NCBI GenBank assembly: GCA_023014335.1
Contig: JAECYW010000005.1
Coordinates: forward strand, 1,550,001 to 1,614,000
Origin: Galerina marginata
Taxonomy: Eukaryota > Basidiomycota > Agaricomycetes > Agaricales > Galerinaceae
Direction of reading: 5' to 3'
DNA: 64,000 bases
Position 1 is the stretch's first letter, and each line of letters begins with the position of its first letter. The translations under genes and the position numbers were made by a program. Below, one piece after another: positions 23,252 to 34,414 of this stretch. Below the pieces are notes generated by a model, which ran no database searches, was not told the DNA's origin, and saw only the letters and a list, made by a program, of their open reading frames with translations.

Positions 23252-24628
23252 TCACAACTGCATTGCCTCAATGGCCCCCTTCAGTGCTCGTTCCTCCTCC
23301 AGCTTTTCCAGCTGTATCCAGGATCGCACAGGAGGAACTTCGCCCTCGTCATCCCCGTAGATGTCATATATGTCCAGAAGCTTATCGAGAAATTTGCCCG
23401 CACCACTTTTGTGTAAAATTTCAGCGATCGCAGCATGAATTGCAAGGTATCTTGGATTTGGCAGAGGGATGTCACCGTTCCGCTGGAGAGGACTGGCCAA
23501 GGGGTTGAAGATGCTACTTTGGTCTCGAAAGGTGACAAGATTATTCGGAGGCAGACGCAGTACACCTCCCATATCGAAAACCTTGACAGTGTATTCATTG
23601 TCCGTCTGAAATGCTGTCAGCTTTATGAAGATAACTGAAAGGCAAGATACTGACACCCGTTGACTTTAGGCACCAATGAAATTCGTCATAGGCGCGGTGT
23701 GCATTAAGTTCAAGTATCATAACATTTGAAGGGTCGTCGAGATGATCCTGTAAGTCTTCAAATGTCTTTTTCGGAATGCGGAAATATTTTGCGAGTATGT
23801 CAAATGTTGTCATGGCGGAAATGTACTGGATATAAAGACAGGTCAGAAAGTCGCAAAACTTGAAAGCGAAAAAACTCACAGAGTCTGATTCGCTGTCTTC
23901 GTCAAAGTCACCGACTGCCATCTGAAATATGTGAACCACCTCTAGAAAAAGAGTAGGAGCGTTTTTGTCCGGAAAAGGGTGGTTTACACCTTGAAACCCA
24001 GTGAGAATACACCTGTGCCCGTCCCGCATCATCACCTTTATGGTGAAGTCAACCAGGCGATATTCTCCAAGAGACGTTAACTCACGTTGTCTGGGAATGA
24101 CACAATTCTTTCGCCTACGCCATCCTCAACATACGATGTCGTTTTGTTATAAGTTGGAGTGCTCAATTCTTCGGGTTCTTCATGATCATTGGGCAGTCTC
24201 CTTGTTTTGACTAAGGAGGACATCAGAATTTATTCGTTGAAAGGACAGTAGCACTGACAGTTGAAAAGAAAGTGAGTTAGCCATGTGTAGGCGAGGGCTG
24301 AAAGTGTCCCAACCACGTCTTCTCTCCGACTACATGCCACGATTGCCGATGCTACATAACGTTTTGCTTCGTCCCCACCGCATTCTTCTGCGTGTTCGAG
24401 CATGGCGCTCATAACTTGGTCGAGATTTACAGACACCGTTTCGTCTTCCATTTGATATGCATAGGTGTGTCGAGGGTCGGGGGCAAAATTTTGGTCGATG
24501 ATCCTTTCTGCGGCATGGACAAGTTCTTGTAGACTGAAGCCGGCAATGCTGACATCGACAATCTCGCCCTTGAGGCTTTCGTAAGTTTTGAGAGAGGCCC
24601 GTGACGACAGTGAACTGAGCGTGTCCAT
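23252..24628 (-). CDS. HNH_2 nuclease-like protein (fungal lineage family)
   Basis: Several exons on the minus strand. The start at 24628 gives MDTLSSLSSRASLKTYESLK. A central exon reads MMRDGHRCILTGF, and splicing the next intron (donor GTGTAAACC, acceptor TTTCTAG) brings EVVHIFQMAV directly after it. This is the RDxxRCxxTG...xHI pattern of the HNH_2 family that is expanded in basidiomycetes. A later exon reads NAHRAYDEFHW, where these proteins usually have an N-x-x-L-x-x-x-x-H-x-x-F/Y-D segment. The C-terminal part (LPNPRYLAIHAAIAEILH) is helical. The stop is at 23252-23254. HNH folds usually cut DNA, but activity in this fungal branch is unproven. No targeting signal is obvious. Confidence 0.72.
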
Positions 24629-27600
24629 TTGAATCCAACAAGTTGTTTCGGTTCAAGTTGTGAGACGAAATGGCCATTGCAAAATTTGGTCGGTCCAGAT
24701 GAGCCCCTAACTACTGTTATGGGAACGCGTCGGTACCGCGACGCAACGCTGCAGCCTGTGTCGCGTCTTGCACCACCCTTTTCCTTAACACAGTAACGAA
24801 GAAAAATGACAATCACACCGCTCAGTTACACCTACGAACACTGGCAAGAGCGTCCATAGATCGGCAAAATCTTAGCCAAATCAGCCAATTTTTGGGCAAT
24901 ACTCACAGAATAGCATCTATTACGCCCATCCGCGACATTGCAAGAAGATCGAAGAAAAATTGACATGTACAGAGTTGGTACAGATACAGAGGAAGAACGA
25001 AAACGAGAAATTCCAGCCAAATTCCGGCAGCGAACCGACATTTGGCCTGTTTGGTCGATAGTGACCATGTCACTATACTCAGTGGCCAGAACCGGGCTTC
25101 AGAGGGTTCAAAAAGGCGATATGCAAGTTTAACAAAACGACAATTGCAATTTGATTCAAGTACTTTAAATACATATGCAACTTTTGTTTTTCCCCCTTCC
25201 ATCGGCTTCTGACAACGAAACCCGACAGTAAAGTCTGGAATGGAATGGGGGTAGGTAGGGGTAGCGGGGGTGTGGGCGATGTGCGGTAGGTGGGAGTAGA
25301 GAGAGGGTGAGACATCAATGAATGTGGTAGTATGAGGGTATGGTACGATAGTGCAATGCAATGCAGGTAGAATATGGGGTAGTGTGGGGTGTGCGGAGGG
25401 CGGAAAGATGAAGGGAGGAAGAGAGAATGCAATGCAATGCGAGTAAGGCGTAAACTGTAAACTAAACCAAAGAAGGGTAAGCGAAAAAAAAAGGGACGTT
25501 GTTGTGGTTGTATATGTCGTGGAAAGAAGAAAAAAAGGGAAATATAAAAAACTGCAGTGATGATTTGTGCTGATGGTACATTCTATAATCATGCTTGAAT
25601 TTTTTGTTGTATGAGTGGGTGCGTGCGATCAATCTCTTGTCGGAAGCGATGTCCATGCAGAATAGAAGTATGAGGCAACAAGAAGAAAAAGAAAAAAGAA
25701 AAGAAAGATAGGAGGCTCGGATAGGGGGCTGCGCAAAGCGATAGTCGGTGGAGACGGAGATAGGCAAGTCGGTAAGATGAAGCAGATAGAGTCGGTTGGT
25801 TTGCGGATGGCTGTTGGAAAGGCTGGATCGTCGAGCGCGGCGATGTACACATGGTCATGTATCAACAGGCGACAAGGAAGGACGAGCCGAACCTAAATAG
25901 AGAAACTATCAGCACCATCTCACAAAACAAGACAACAAAACACGTACCTCTTCACAACCAAAGACGAGAAGGGTCGCAGCCAAACAGTACACCGTTGTCA
26001 CAAGTAGTGGTGCGCGACAATGACAGTGCTGTCGGGGCGAGAGTAGGGGTGCCAAAAAAGCAGACAAATGGGGGTAGTCGCAAGAAAAAGAAAGAAGAGA
26101 AAAGAAGAAAGGCGTAGATGGTTGGTTATAGAGACACACAAGACAAACCGAGGCCGATACTGGATACACTGGTTGGGTCATGACACAAGGGTAACAAAAA
26201 AAGGCAAGGCGGACACCCTAGAAAGAATAGAAGAAAGAAAAAGGGTAATAAAAGAAAGAAAAGGGTGTCCGTAGAATAAAAACGATAATAAAATAATCAA
26301 ACACGATAATAATAAAAGAAGTTTAAAATAAGCCCAAAATACCAGAGAAATGCTTTGTCGTCATCGTCGTACGTCTCGTCATTAAAAGAGCAAGGGGCGA
26401 AGCAAAGGCGGGAGTGGGAATGACGCCGCTTGCATTGCGCCGAAAGAAAGAAGAGGATGGAAATGCTGAGAGATGGAGATGGTACACTTGGCGTTTATTG
26501 CTAGTAAAAAGGGAACAAAAAATGGGGGATCCAAAAGATAGTAACTGACGAGACGAGGGTCGTGCGTGGTCGGAGGGTAAGGAGAGGACCGGCCGCCCCA
26601 GCCGCGCGTTGTATGAACTTGGCGTGAGAGTGGCTGAGGCGGGAAGGACAAGGAACGGCGGAATAAGAATTGCAGGGACGGCGGACGAGATGAAGAGAAA
26701 GTATAACAGGGCGTGGGTGGGAGGCAAATACAACCAACTGCACAACGTGTTAGTGTGGGCGCAGCGGTATGGGTGGTGGAGAGGTGTGGGCGAGGATGGA
26801 AGCCGAACCTCAGGTGTGTCGGTCGCCGAACGTGTAACGTCGACGAAAGGGGGCGGAAAGGTCAAGGCGAGGGCTCAAGAGCCCCAGCCATGACCTCCAA
26901 AAGCGCGCGGGTGTCCTGAGAGCGAATATGCCAGTACCGTCTAAATGTAACCGTTTAGGGAAAAAAAATACACCAATAACCCCAAAAAGATAGAGAAGAT
27001 GCAGAAGCCCCGGGAAAGATAATGCTTTTGGTGGTAGGATGCTCGTATGCGTGCGTCGTGTATGCTTGCGTGGATGCGAGTGTTGTATGCATGATGATAA
27101 AGACGATGACGTGTGATGCGGATGCGGATGCGTCGTAAAAAGGTTGATGTGCAGGCGCCGTCTATGGATGCGGATGCGAGGTGGAAAGAAGAATGAATAA
27201 AACTGGAAAACGATGAACAACCCCGCCCATCCGTTCGTGCGCCTGAGCAAATTATTACAAGGTGATAACAGCCCCCGCAGCGCGGGCAGCAGAAGGGGAA
27301 AAATATAGCTTCTGCGTGCCCGCGAGTTGGAATGGAGGGGAGACGTCGAAGGGTGGGCGGCCAAGTGCATGCGCAAAACGGCGATGACGCGCCGAACACC
27401 GTTGTCGGGGTCCACATCCGATCCAAGCGGTCCGAACGAATAGCCGAGCCGACCGCGCTTTGACCAACGATAAAATTTGATGACGATCCCATCCCGTTCC
27501 GAATCCCGAACGAAAATCCCCGAATACAGCACCAACAACGACGAGAACGAAAAAATGATATCTGGCGTTGCAGACAAGAAGTGTACATTTTGTTGACAAT

Positions 27601-28017
27601 TAGACAGGCAATAACGATAATGCTGGATTATGTTGATACACTTGTTTGGTTTAGTTGGGGGATCAATGCGGGTGGTATAAGTGTGCGTATGCCGGGGACA
27701 TTTTTGGGCGGTTGGGAATGGGAAGGCTGGTCGATGCGCGGGGGGTCGTCGGTCGGGCGTCCAGAGGAGGAAACAAGCAAGCAATAAAGGCGGGCGACGA
27801 GCAACGATAGACGAGGAGTAGGCATGCAGCGGATGAGGTAGGTGGGGGTGCAAAAAAGACACATCTAACAAAACAATATTTCCCAAGAGCTGAATGGCGT
27901 TGCGAATAAATTAACTGAATAACCCAAGCCCACTTAATGGGTAAAACGAACGGAAACATACCTCTAAATCTTCTCTAAAATCACTGGTGTTACAAGGAAA
28001 GGAATGGACGCTCTTCC
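24629..28017. other. Gene-poor tract, purine-rich on + strand, with orphan minus-strand splice signals
   Basis: About 3.4 kb without a recognisable protein. From roughly 25.2 to 27.9 kb the plus strand is strongly enriched in A and G. Stop codons are therefore scarce on the minus strand, and long open frames (up to 358 codons, 26810-27886) arise with no family resemblance. Canonical-looking introns sit on the minus strand: about 27960-27890 (GTATGTTTCC to CCATTCAG), 25947-25893 (GTACGT to TTTAG) and 24909-24846 (GTGAGT to GCCAG). It may be a spliced 3' UTR of the upstream PNRC gene, a long 5' leader of the HNH gene, or a non-coding RNA. Confidence 0.4.
25247..25276 (+). other. Potential G-quadruplex
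   Basis: Four G-runs of 5, 4, 5 and 3 on the plus strand, separated by loops of about 6, 4 and 3 nt, satisfy the common intramolecular G4 pattern. It lies within the purine-rich tract. Confidence 0.45.
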
Positions 28018-29324
28018 TCAGAGAAAGAGCGGATCCGGGAGTTCCTCTGGACTGGGCGAGTTCTGGAACATGGAGCTCGCAAAATAGCCGGCCTTCTCGT
28101 TAGCCTCGCGCTCGAGTTGCTTCTCCCTCGAAAGCGAGTCGTAAGATGGGGACGACTCTCGACTGCGCTGAGGCGCAGAAGCGGCACGCGCGGGCCTTGG
28201 GGTCGAAAAAGACGGAAGCGACGACCTCTTGTTCAGGTTCATCCCGAGGACAGCCTGGACGTTCGCGTTGAGGACGAGGCCACCTGGACCAGTGGAAACG
28301 TCCTCATCTGACGACATGTTGAAGACGCCTTCGCTCGGGACTCGCTGGTGCCTTCTGTTACCCCTCTTAGTTGTCGAAGGCGGGGGCGTTAAAAGATCCA
28401 ACTGGAACGGGAAGGCGCCAGGAGTCCGAGAAGAGAGTGGCGCGGTTTGAGGGCCACTGACATTGGTGGTTGGACGACGAGGGGTAGGGGGTGGAGAAAG
28501 AGTATAATCGTTATCTGCCACTTCAGTCATATCGTCACAAATAGGGAAATCCTGGTAGGTGGACGAGCGTCTGGGCACTGGACGCATGCGAGAAGGGAGA
28601 GGATCAGAGCGGGAAAGGTTTGAAGGATTGATTCGTTGAGAGTTGGGAACCGGAATAGCCTTGGAAGGGGTGGTAAATTGGGGCTGTTGTTGCTGTCTAC
28701 GACGGGCCAGCTTGCCAGATGGTTTGGAGGCAAGAGGAGATGGCGGAGGGGAATTAAAGTGGTCGACGAAAGGGTCAAAAAGGTTGGTTGACTTTATGGG
28801 TGGAACTACGGTAGCCTCTGCCTGCGAGGGAGTCTGTGATTGTGATGTTTGCTGTGCTGTGATTGGAGGAGAGGGTTGACGCCCGTGCTTTCCCCGTACA
28901 GACGATTGAGAGGCACTCCTGCCCAGTCGTCAGCGTGACTAACAATGGACACATCTGCATTTCAACTCTACCTGTAAGTCTCAGCTTTCTCCTTGGCCTG
29001 CTTTGCCTGCGTCCTGCCACGGGGCTGCGGGGACGGAGTTGAAGGCATCGCTTGGGCCAACACTGGCTGGGCCTCCATCGACGGCGTGACTGTCTGCGCA
29101 CGGACCACACCGGAACCATGTTTGGGGGTCCGGGATACGGTCTTGGGTTCACGACGAGATGGCAGCTGGCGCTGGGTGACTGACTTGAGGGGTTTTGAGA
29201 GAGTAAGGAGGCCGGGGGTCCTAGTGGGCTGCACGACGACGGGTGCGGACGGATGTCGGCGGTGTGTGAAGGTCGTCGGGGGCGCGGAGAGGATGGCGGA
29301 CTGTGGTTTCTGAACGAGCATCAT
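28018..29324 (-). CDS. PNRC-motif protein, Edc1/Edc2-like decapping enhancer candidate
   Basis: Two exons joined across an intron near 28972-28918 (donor after ETY, acceptor before SASQSS). The protein of about 420 residues is mostly disordered, rich in Pro, Ser, Thr and Arg (PPPSPLASKP, RRRQQQQPQ). The conserved feature is the extreme C-terminus: YFASSMFQNSPSPEELPDPL. This fits the PNRC motif (a short FAG-x-F-like element followed by SPxPxxLPxP) of yeast Edc1/Edc2 and human PNRC2, which binds the Dcp1 EVH1 domain and activates mRNA decapping. The motif is short, so the call rests on pattern and terminal position. The stop at 28018-28020 is followed within 60 nt by a possible 3' UTR intron. 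Confidence 0.6.
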
Positions 29325-31026
29325 GGCGGAGGCGAGAGGGAAGAGGGAGAATGGGACGGAGGAGAGGAGAAGAAGAGGCAGGCAGAGATGGAGGTGAACA
29401 AGTAAAACGAGGCGATATCAGGCGTGGGAACTTGGAATTACCGCCCGATGTTCTGCTCCACTGTTTGCGCCTGTTGTGCCCCAGTGGCGTTTCAATTCTT
29501 CCATTTCCTAATCTGGCGCATCCCTGTTGTTTGTACAGCCCCTCGCAACTGTCTCACTTCCCAGTCCCATGTGGCGCCATCCATAAAAGGAAGGTTGGGT
29601 CACCCGACCGCTCGGCATCATTTCCGGCTAATGCAGGGTCCAACCTTCCACCACTTTCCATCGCCTCCGTTCCTGCTCACAGGCGCCTTGAGGCCGGCTA
29701 ACGTCACAGCTACATTGTTTCCAGCAACGTCCGTGCATCCAGCACACCTGACAGACATTCATCAAAACACCTCTATTTATCGCATAACTGTCGATCCCAC
29801 ACCCATGGGCCTTTTATCCCTCTTCTCTCCGTAGCACTTTGAATTGAGCGGGTTATCCAAGTACCAAGTCTAATCTGATTCGAATTCTCCATCAACCCCA
29901 TGGTGATGTACTCACAAAAGCTACAATCCAATTATCCAAACGGTAAACTCCACATCGCCGATACGTAGCAAAGTACAATCGCTACGCACACGACAATGAC
30001 CTTATTCTTAGTCCATCTGATGCTAGTAAGGGCTTCGAGACCTTCACAATTCACAAACAGACACAGACTGTCAACGCTACCGCCCGCAGCAGTTCTTAGC
30101 TTTGAATCTCTTGTTTCGACCTGACCTGTCTTCCTCCTTCATCCGTCCTCGTCTTCGCTTCTTAATTCTCCTTATTCTTCCCAGCCCCTGCCCCAACTCC
30201 GATCCATCACGCAATTTCGAAGCAACTTCAATCTCCCTTCCCTTCAGTCCAGCCCCTTCCTTCCTCCGCAGGTATCATAGACTTCATTCTCGCTTTATGC
30301 CCTGGCCTCGCCCTCTTCTAGTTCTACTGACTGTGCCAACAGCCAAGTAGAGCGGCTTTGTCCCGCGTTCCTAGGATTGAAAATACATACACTGTGTAAA
30401 TACGCCAAGTCCAAGTCTTATCATCAAACGCGCTTCAGAAACCCCGAGTGAGTAGCGTCTCCCTAGCCTACCGAAGCCAGAATTGCGTCTGCCTGGTGCC
30501 ACACCCCGCAGTGACGATCATAGACTGCAGCAAACCCCACCAGCCCCCCAAAGTCCCACCCCAATTAGCCATATCAGGTACTCTCAAGCTCATTAGTCCA
30601 ATGCGGAAATATATCTATACAAAGTAAATTTGAAAAGTTCCCTGCAAGACGACAATAACGGTGTGATGCCTCGAGGCTAGCTGCATGGGAGTGGGACCCG
30701 GATCGGCGGTGGTCATAACTCTATGATACATTTAAATTATGCACGCGTCGAAGCCTACCTCGACTTATGCAATTGGGTATTGACTTCCGTCAACGGCTCG
30801 AGGCTCTCGGACGCACTGTCACCTACTTACATACCAGCTGGGTAAAGGAAAACTTAAATTTACATTGTCCCTGCAAAAACGCACTCAACCGTACCAATAC
30901 ACGCGCCACACGCACACTCCTCCTCCGAGTCCGGACACAACCGCAAGCAAAATTAGCAAATGACGCTATCCTGAATCCAGCATGCTTACTGTTTATAACT
31001 GAGCTCAAGACGCACCAATAACCCGC
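29325..31026. other. Divergent promoter region, no gene recognised
   Basis: 1.7 kb between the PNRC gene (-) and the small candidate gene (+). From about 30.1 kb the plus strand is pyrimidine-rich, as is usual for basidiomycete promoters and leaders. An open frame at 30102-30350 follows this composition and is not supported as coding. Confidence 0.45.
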
Positions 31027-31403
31027 ATGTCTTCGTCGAGCAAGAACGCGTAAGCACCCCAATAATTTTCGTCCATCGCCTATCGCCTTTGCGCGTCGTC
31101 CGATGTCAACATCCATCCCATCCAGCAAGATACTACACTACACAGTCAGAATTAATTACTCCGAGTCCGATCCCGAACACACCGGCAGCGAAAGTTCCTC
31201 CGCTTCCGATGTCGTGGCTGAGGCTGTCGTGGTCGAAGGCAATATCCGACACCCTCGCCTCGAGCGTGTAACGTGGAAGTCCATACCAAGTAAGTCAGGA
31301 TGCTAACGGCAAAATAGAACCCTCAACCATCCAGCCAGATCCTGTGCTCTCAGGCTATCTTCACGCTTATTTTTATTTCGACCCTCGTTCTCATTTCCAC
31401 TGA
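31027..31403 (+). CDS. Small spliced candidate gene, unrecognised
   Basis: Three exons fit canonical splice sites: 31027-31049, 31126-31289 and 31339-31403, sum 252 nt, 83 residues. Intron 2 (49 nt) holds a perfect branch-point-like GCTAAC. The protein starts MSSSSKNAKILHYTVRINY, has a Ser/Glu/Asp-rich stretch (ESDPEHTGSESSSASD), then HPRLERVTWKSIP. The composition is protein-like and the frame closes soon after the last splice. I recognise no family. A longer alternative 3' end is possible, since other acceptors lie nearby. It follows a long pyrimidine-rich leader on the same strand. Confidence 0.45.
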
Positions 31404-34400
31404 GCTGGATCATCATACTTTTTTCCGATTTATTTTTACAGTCCTTGCTTGGCTATGGGCTTCTTTAAATTGCTACTCCATGCCCATGGTCATGCCGCTG
31501 CTTGACATGAAGACTGATCACACGGCTGGTTTTCTGGCAGATTGCAACTACATACACAATGCTTCGGAGTCGATTACAATGCCTAAGTTGTCCTGTTACA
31601 GTAGATATGTCAGTAGGCAATAATTATAAGTCGATCATAACCTTGTACGATAATCCCTAGGCTCCGTGATGCAACGTTTTCTTCACTTCTCATAACCAGT
31701 CTATAATTACACCCAAGGAAAGTCAAAGTACAGCTGTATATCGCCAAGGACAATACCTGGGCCACACGCTGCTGTTGGAGAATTTACATCACGGTTGGTA
31801 TAATAAAAAGCCATAATAATTTACCTCCCCTCCATCTCGCCATTTCACAATATTCCCCCCAATACAACACACCGAGTACTGACTCTGGATTTCGCACTCT
31901 GGACCCCGAGGCCTCGAGGTTTCGAAGCCTCCTCCACGTCCAAGTCTCGTCGAGACTCTTCACAATGGCACGTACATATGCATTTATTTACTCGGAGGAG
32001 CCTTGGCCTGCTCAGAGTCAGTCCATCGAACGAGCTTCGGACGCCCACGCCCGGTACATCTTCCATACATACATAGTTCTCGTCTGAAAATTTGAGTCGA
32101 GTTCCGAGCGCATCCCTCGGACGAGATGGCCGACGTCGACCGACGTCATCGTAATAGCATGCAGTGGACGACTGGTCGGTCAGGGCAGTAAGCGAGTAAC
32201 CCCATAGCGTACGGTAGTACAAGATTAACCGACACCGACGGAGGAGGCCTGAGTCCTGCAGATGCATGCACTGGTCTATCTTCAGTCTGAGCAAATCGAA
32301 AGTTTAATCCCTGAGGTAGGCACCTGTCAAAGCACCGCCGCCCGTCAAAACCAAATGGCACGAAGCGAAAACCTTCCCTAGAATCCCGGCTCGAGTCCCT
32401 CCGAGCCCGCTGTCTGGACACTGCTGCATTCTTCAATCCTCCATTTTGGCATCGTCTTTGTATTAGTATCAGTAAAGCCAAATATCATGATTCATGATTT
32501 ATGATCCATGATCCACCCGCTCCAGCCCCCTCAGAAGCTGAAGCACACCACGTCGAGCACAATTAATTCTGCATGCATCATGTCTTTACCTTGACACCAA
32601 ACATACATCCAGTCCCGCCGGCAGAATATAAGCCTGGATGGGTGGATACACGTCGATAATCGAAGCTGTTCCATCAAGATGAAGGATCATCAACAACACG
32701 CCAGATTTAAACTTGTGGCAAATCTTACTTACTTACTGTACCCCACATCAAACGGATGCCGGCATTGACACCGCAACGAGCATCAACAGTGCACTGCCCG
32801 ACACAACACGACGCACCGGCGTACCGCTAGTTGATTCGCCGTTATTGAGAATAGAGTCTCCCACAGCCGTGGAGAGCTATCGTCGCGACCATCTATCAAG
32901 GATCCGTCATCGTCGACCCGTCGACGATCACATTACAGAGAATAATCTGCGAATTTAACAAATTAATTTGTCTGCCCTCCACTGGTGCACCCACATCCAA
33001 TGTACTTATGCCGGGCACCACAAATTTCCTAAGTACTCCCAAGGAGCAACGCCTAACCGCCACCCATGACGTTACCCAGCCCTGAATACGAATGAAGGGA
33101 GATTTGCGCCACAATCAGAATCAGATAAGACCACTGTGCAGGTACACGTTCAAAGTTGCTATCGCACCCAATCGCGCTTTAAAGTTTAAGCCAAGTTTAA
33201 GCACTGTTCGCCTGCCTAAGATCAGTCCAGGTCCAGATCCAGGTCGTGCTCCAGGATCAGCGGACGCCGACAATGGACTGGAAGGCCGAAGATCCAGGGA
33301 AGGAAGACAGCGGACTTGTACGGGGAGAGGGGTCAGCGGAATGTCAACACTGACAGAGCGGAATGGTTCGCTCCAATTTCCGACATGACCATGGCCAGTG
33401 ACCTTTGATGCGCCTTCGCACCAGATGCTTGGACGATGACACAATCCGCCCTGGCACGCGCCACTCGATTGGGTGACCTCCAGACACTTGCTAGGCTGAT
33501 ATGTTTGTCTCTGCATTGGAGGTTGAAGTAAAATTGGCGATTGCATAAAGGGCCCAAGGATAGGCCAGGGCGTGTAGGTATGATGAAGGACGAAGATATA
33601 TTTGGAAAACCCTTGCATCGAGGTCTATCATCATTTCACTACCCTCACACGAGAATTGGTTCATAGGCCAGCAGCTAGGAGAGTGTCTTGAACATGGCCC
33701 TATCAACTAGAGAGCTGCAGCGTACAGAGTAGGGATATTTTCTTGCGAGTCCAGAGGAGGTGAAATTTCGGCCTGTGACCATGGATGCTTAAGGTGGTGG
33801 AGAAAGGTGGAGCCCTTCGAGCTCCTAAAAATACGACCAATCCAGGCTGGTTCGAAAGCTTGCCTGTCGCCCAGGCACTGCGAACAGACATATTCTTGGG
33901 ATTTACTTCGATGTCGACGCGACTTCAGGAAGTTGTGTTTATAAAGCTCGTTGCTTTTCCAGTCCGATAAAATAATGTGCCAAATTCCTCGAAGCCAAGG
34001 TTTTCAGACGATAGAATTAGCAGCATGTTTACCAGGGATGTCGACCAAGAAATGAATTGAAAGAAAGACGGAGAGTGGCACATCAACAAGCCTCATGATT
34101 ACGGCATCTACCTTCCCACGCCCAAGGCTTACTTTTTCTGACATTCAAATAACATCACTCTTGACATCACTTCAGAAATCTGCGAAGTGTATGGTCATTG
34201 TCAATGGTGGAGTCTCGACGAGCTCTGCAGGAAGGGTCAACGTTCCAAGTTGGTCGTTGTGAAGAGAGTCAAACAACATTCTTCGTGGTGCGCTTTATTT
34301 TTAAATTAAACTCTCCAAACACGTTGCTTGCGCGTTCCGAGGTTCCAACCACAATGCTGGCCTTGCTCGGAACCGTTCCATCCCATCCACTACCTATTCC

Positions 34401-34414
34401 TTTGTTTTAACGCA
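31404..34414. other. 3-kb intergenic region, no gene recognised
   Basis: No frame in this interval shows family similarity or convincing exon structure on either strand. A short imperfect tandem of ATGATTC-type units lies at about 32486-32512, and CCAGGTCCAG-type repeats lie near 33221-33257. It could hold UTRs, decayed elements or an unrecognised non-coding RNA. Confidence 0.45.

Noticed and set aside
24903..25592. Open frame of 229 codons on the minus strand
   Set aside because: Same compositional effect; the translation is Ser/Pro/Phe/His-rich with no family pattern.
26810..27886. Open frame of 358 codons on the minus strand
   Set aside because: The tract is pyrimidine-rich on this strand, so stop codons are rare. 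The translation has no recognisable domain, the apparent start is not an ATG, and overlapping frames are also long.
29303..29834. Overlapping plus-strand frames of 132 and 136 codons
   Set aside because: They begin inside the 5' end of the PNRC gene's opposite strand and continue into the promoter; no splice support or domain.
31845..32481. Two overlapping minus-strand frames of 149 and 111 codons
   Set aside because: No family resemblance, no conserved start context and no supporting introns.
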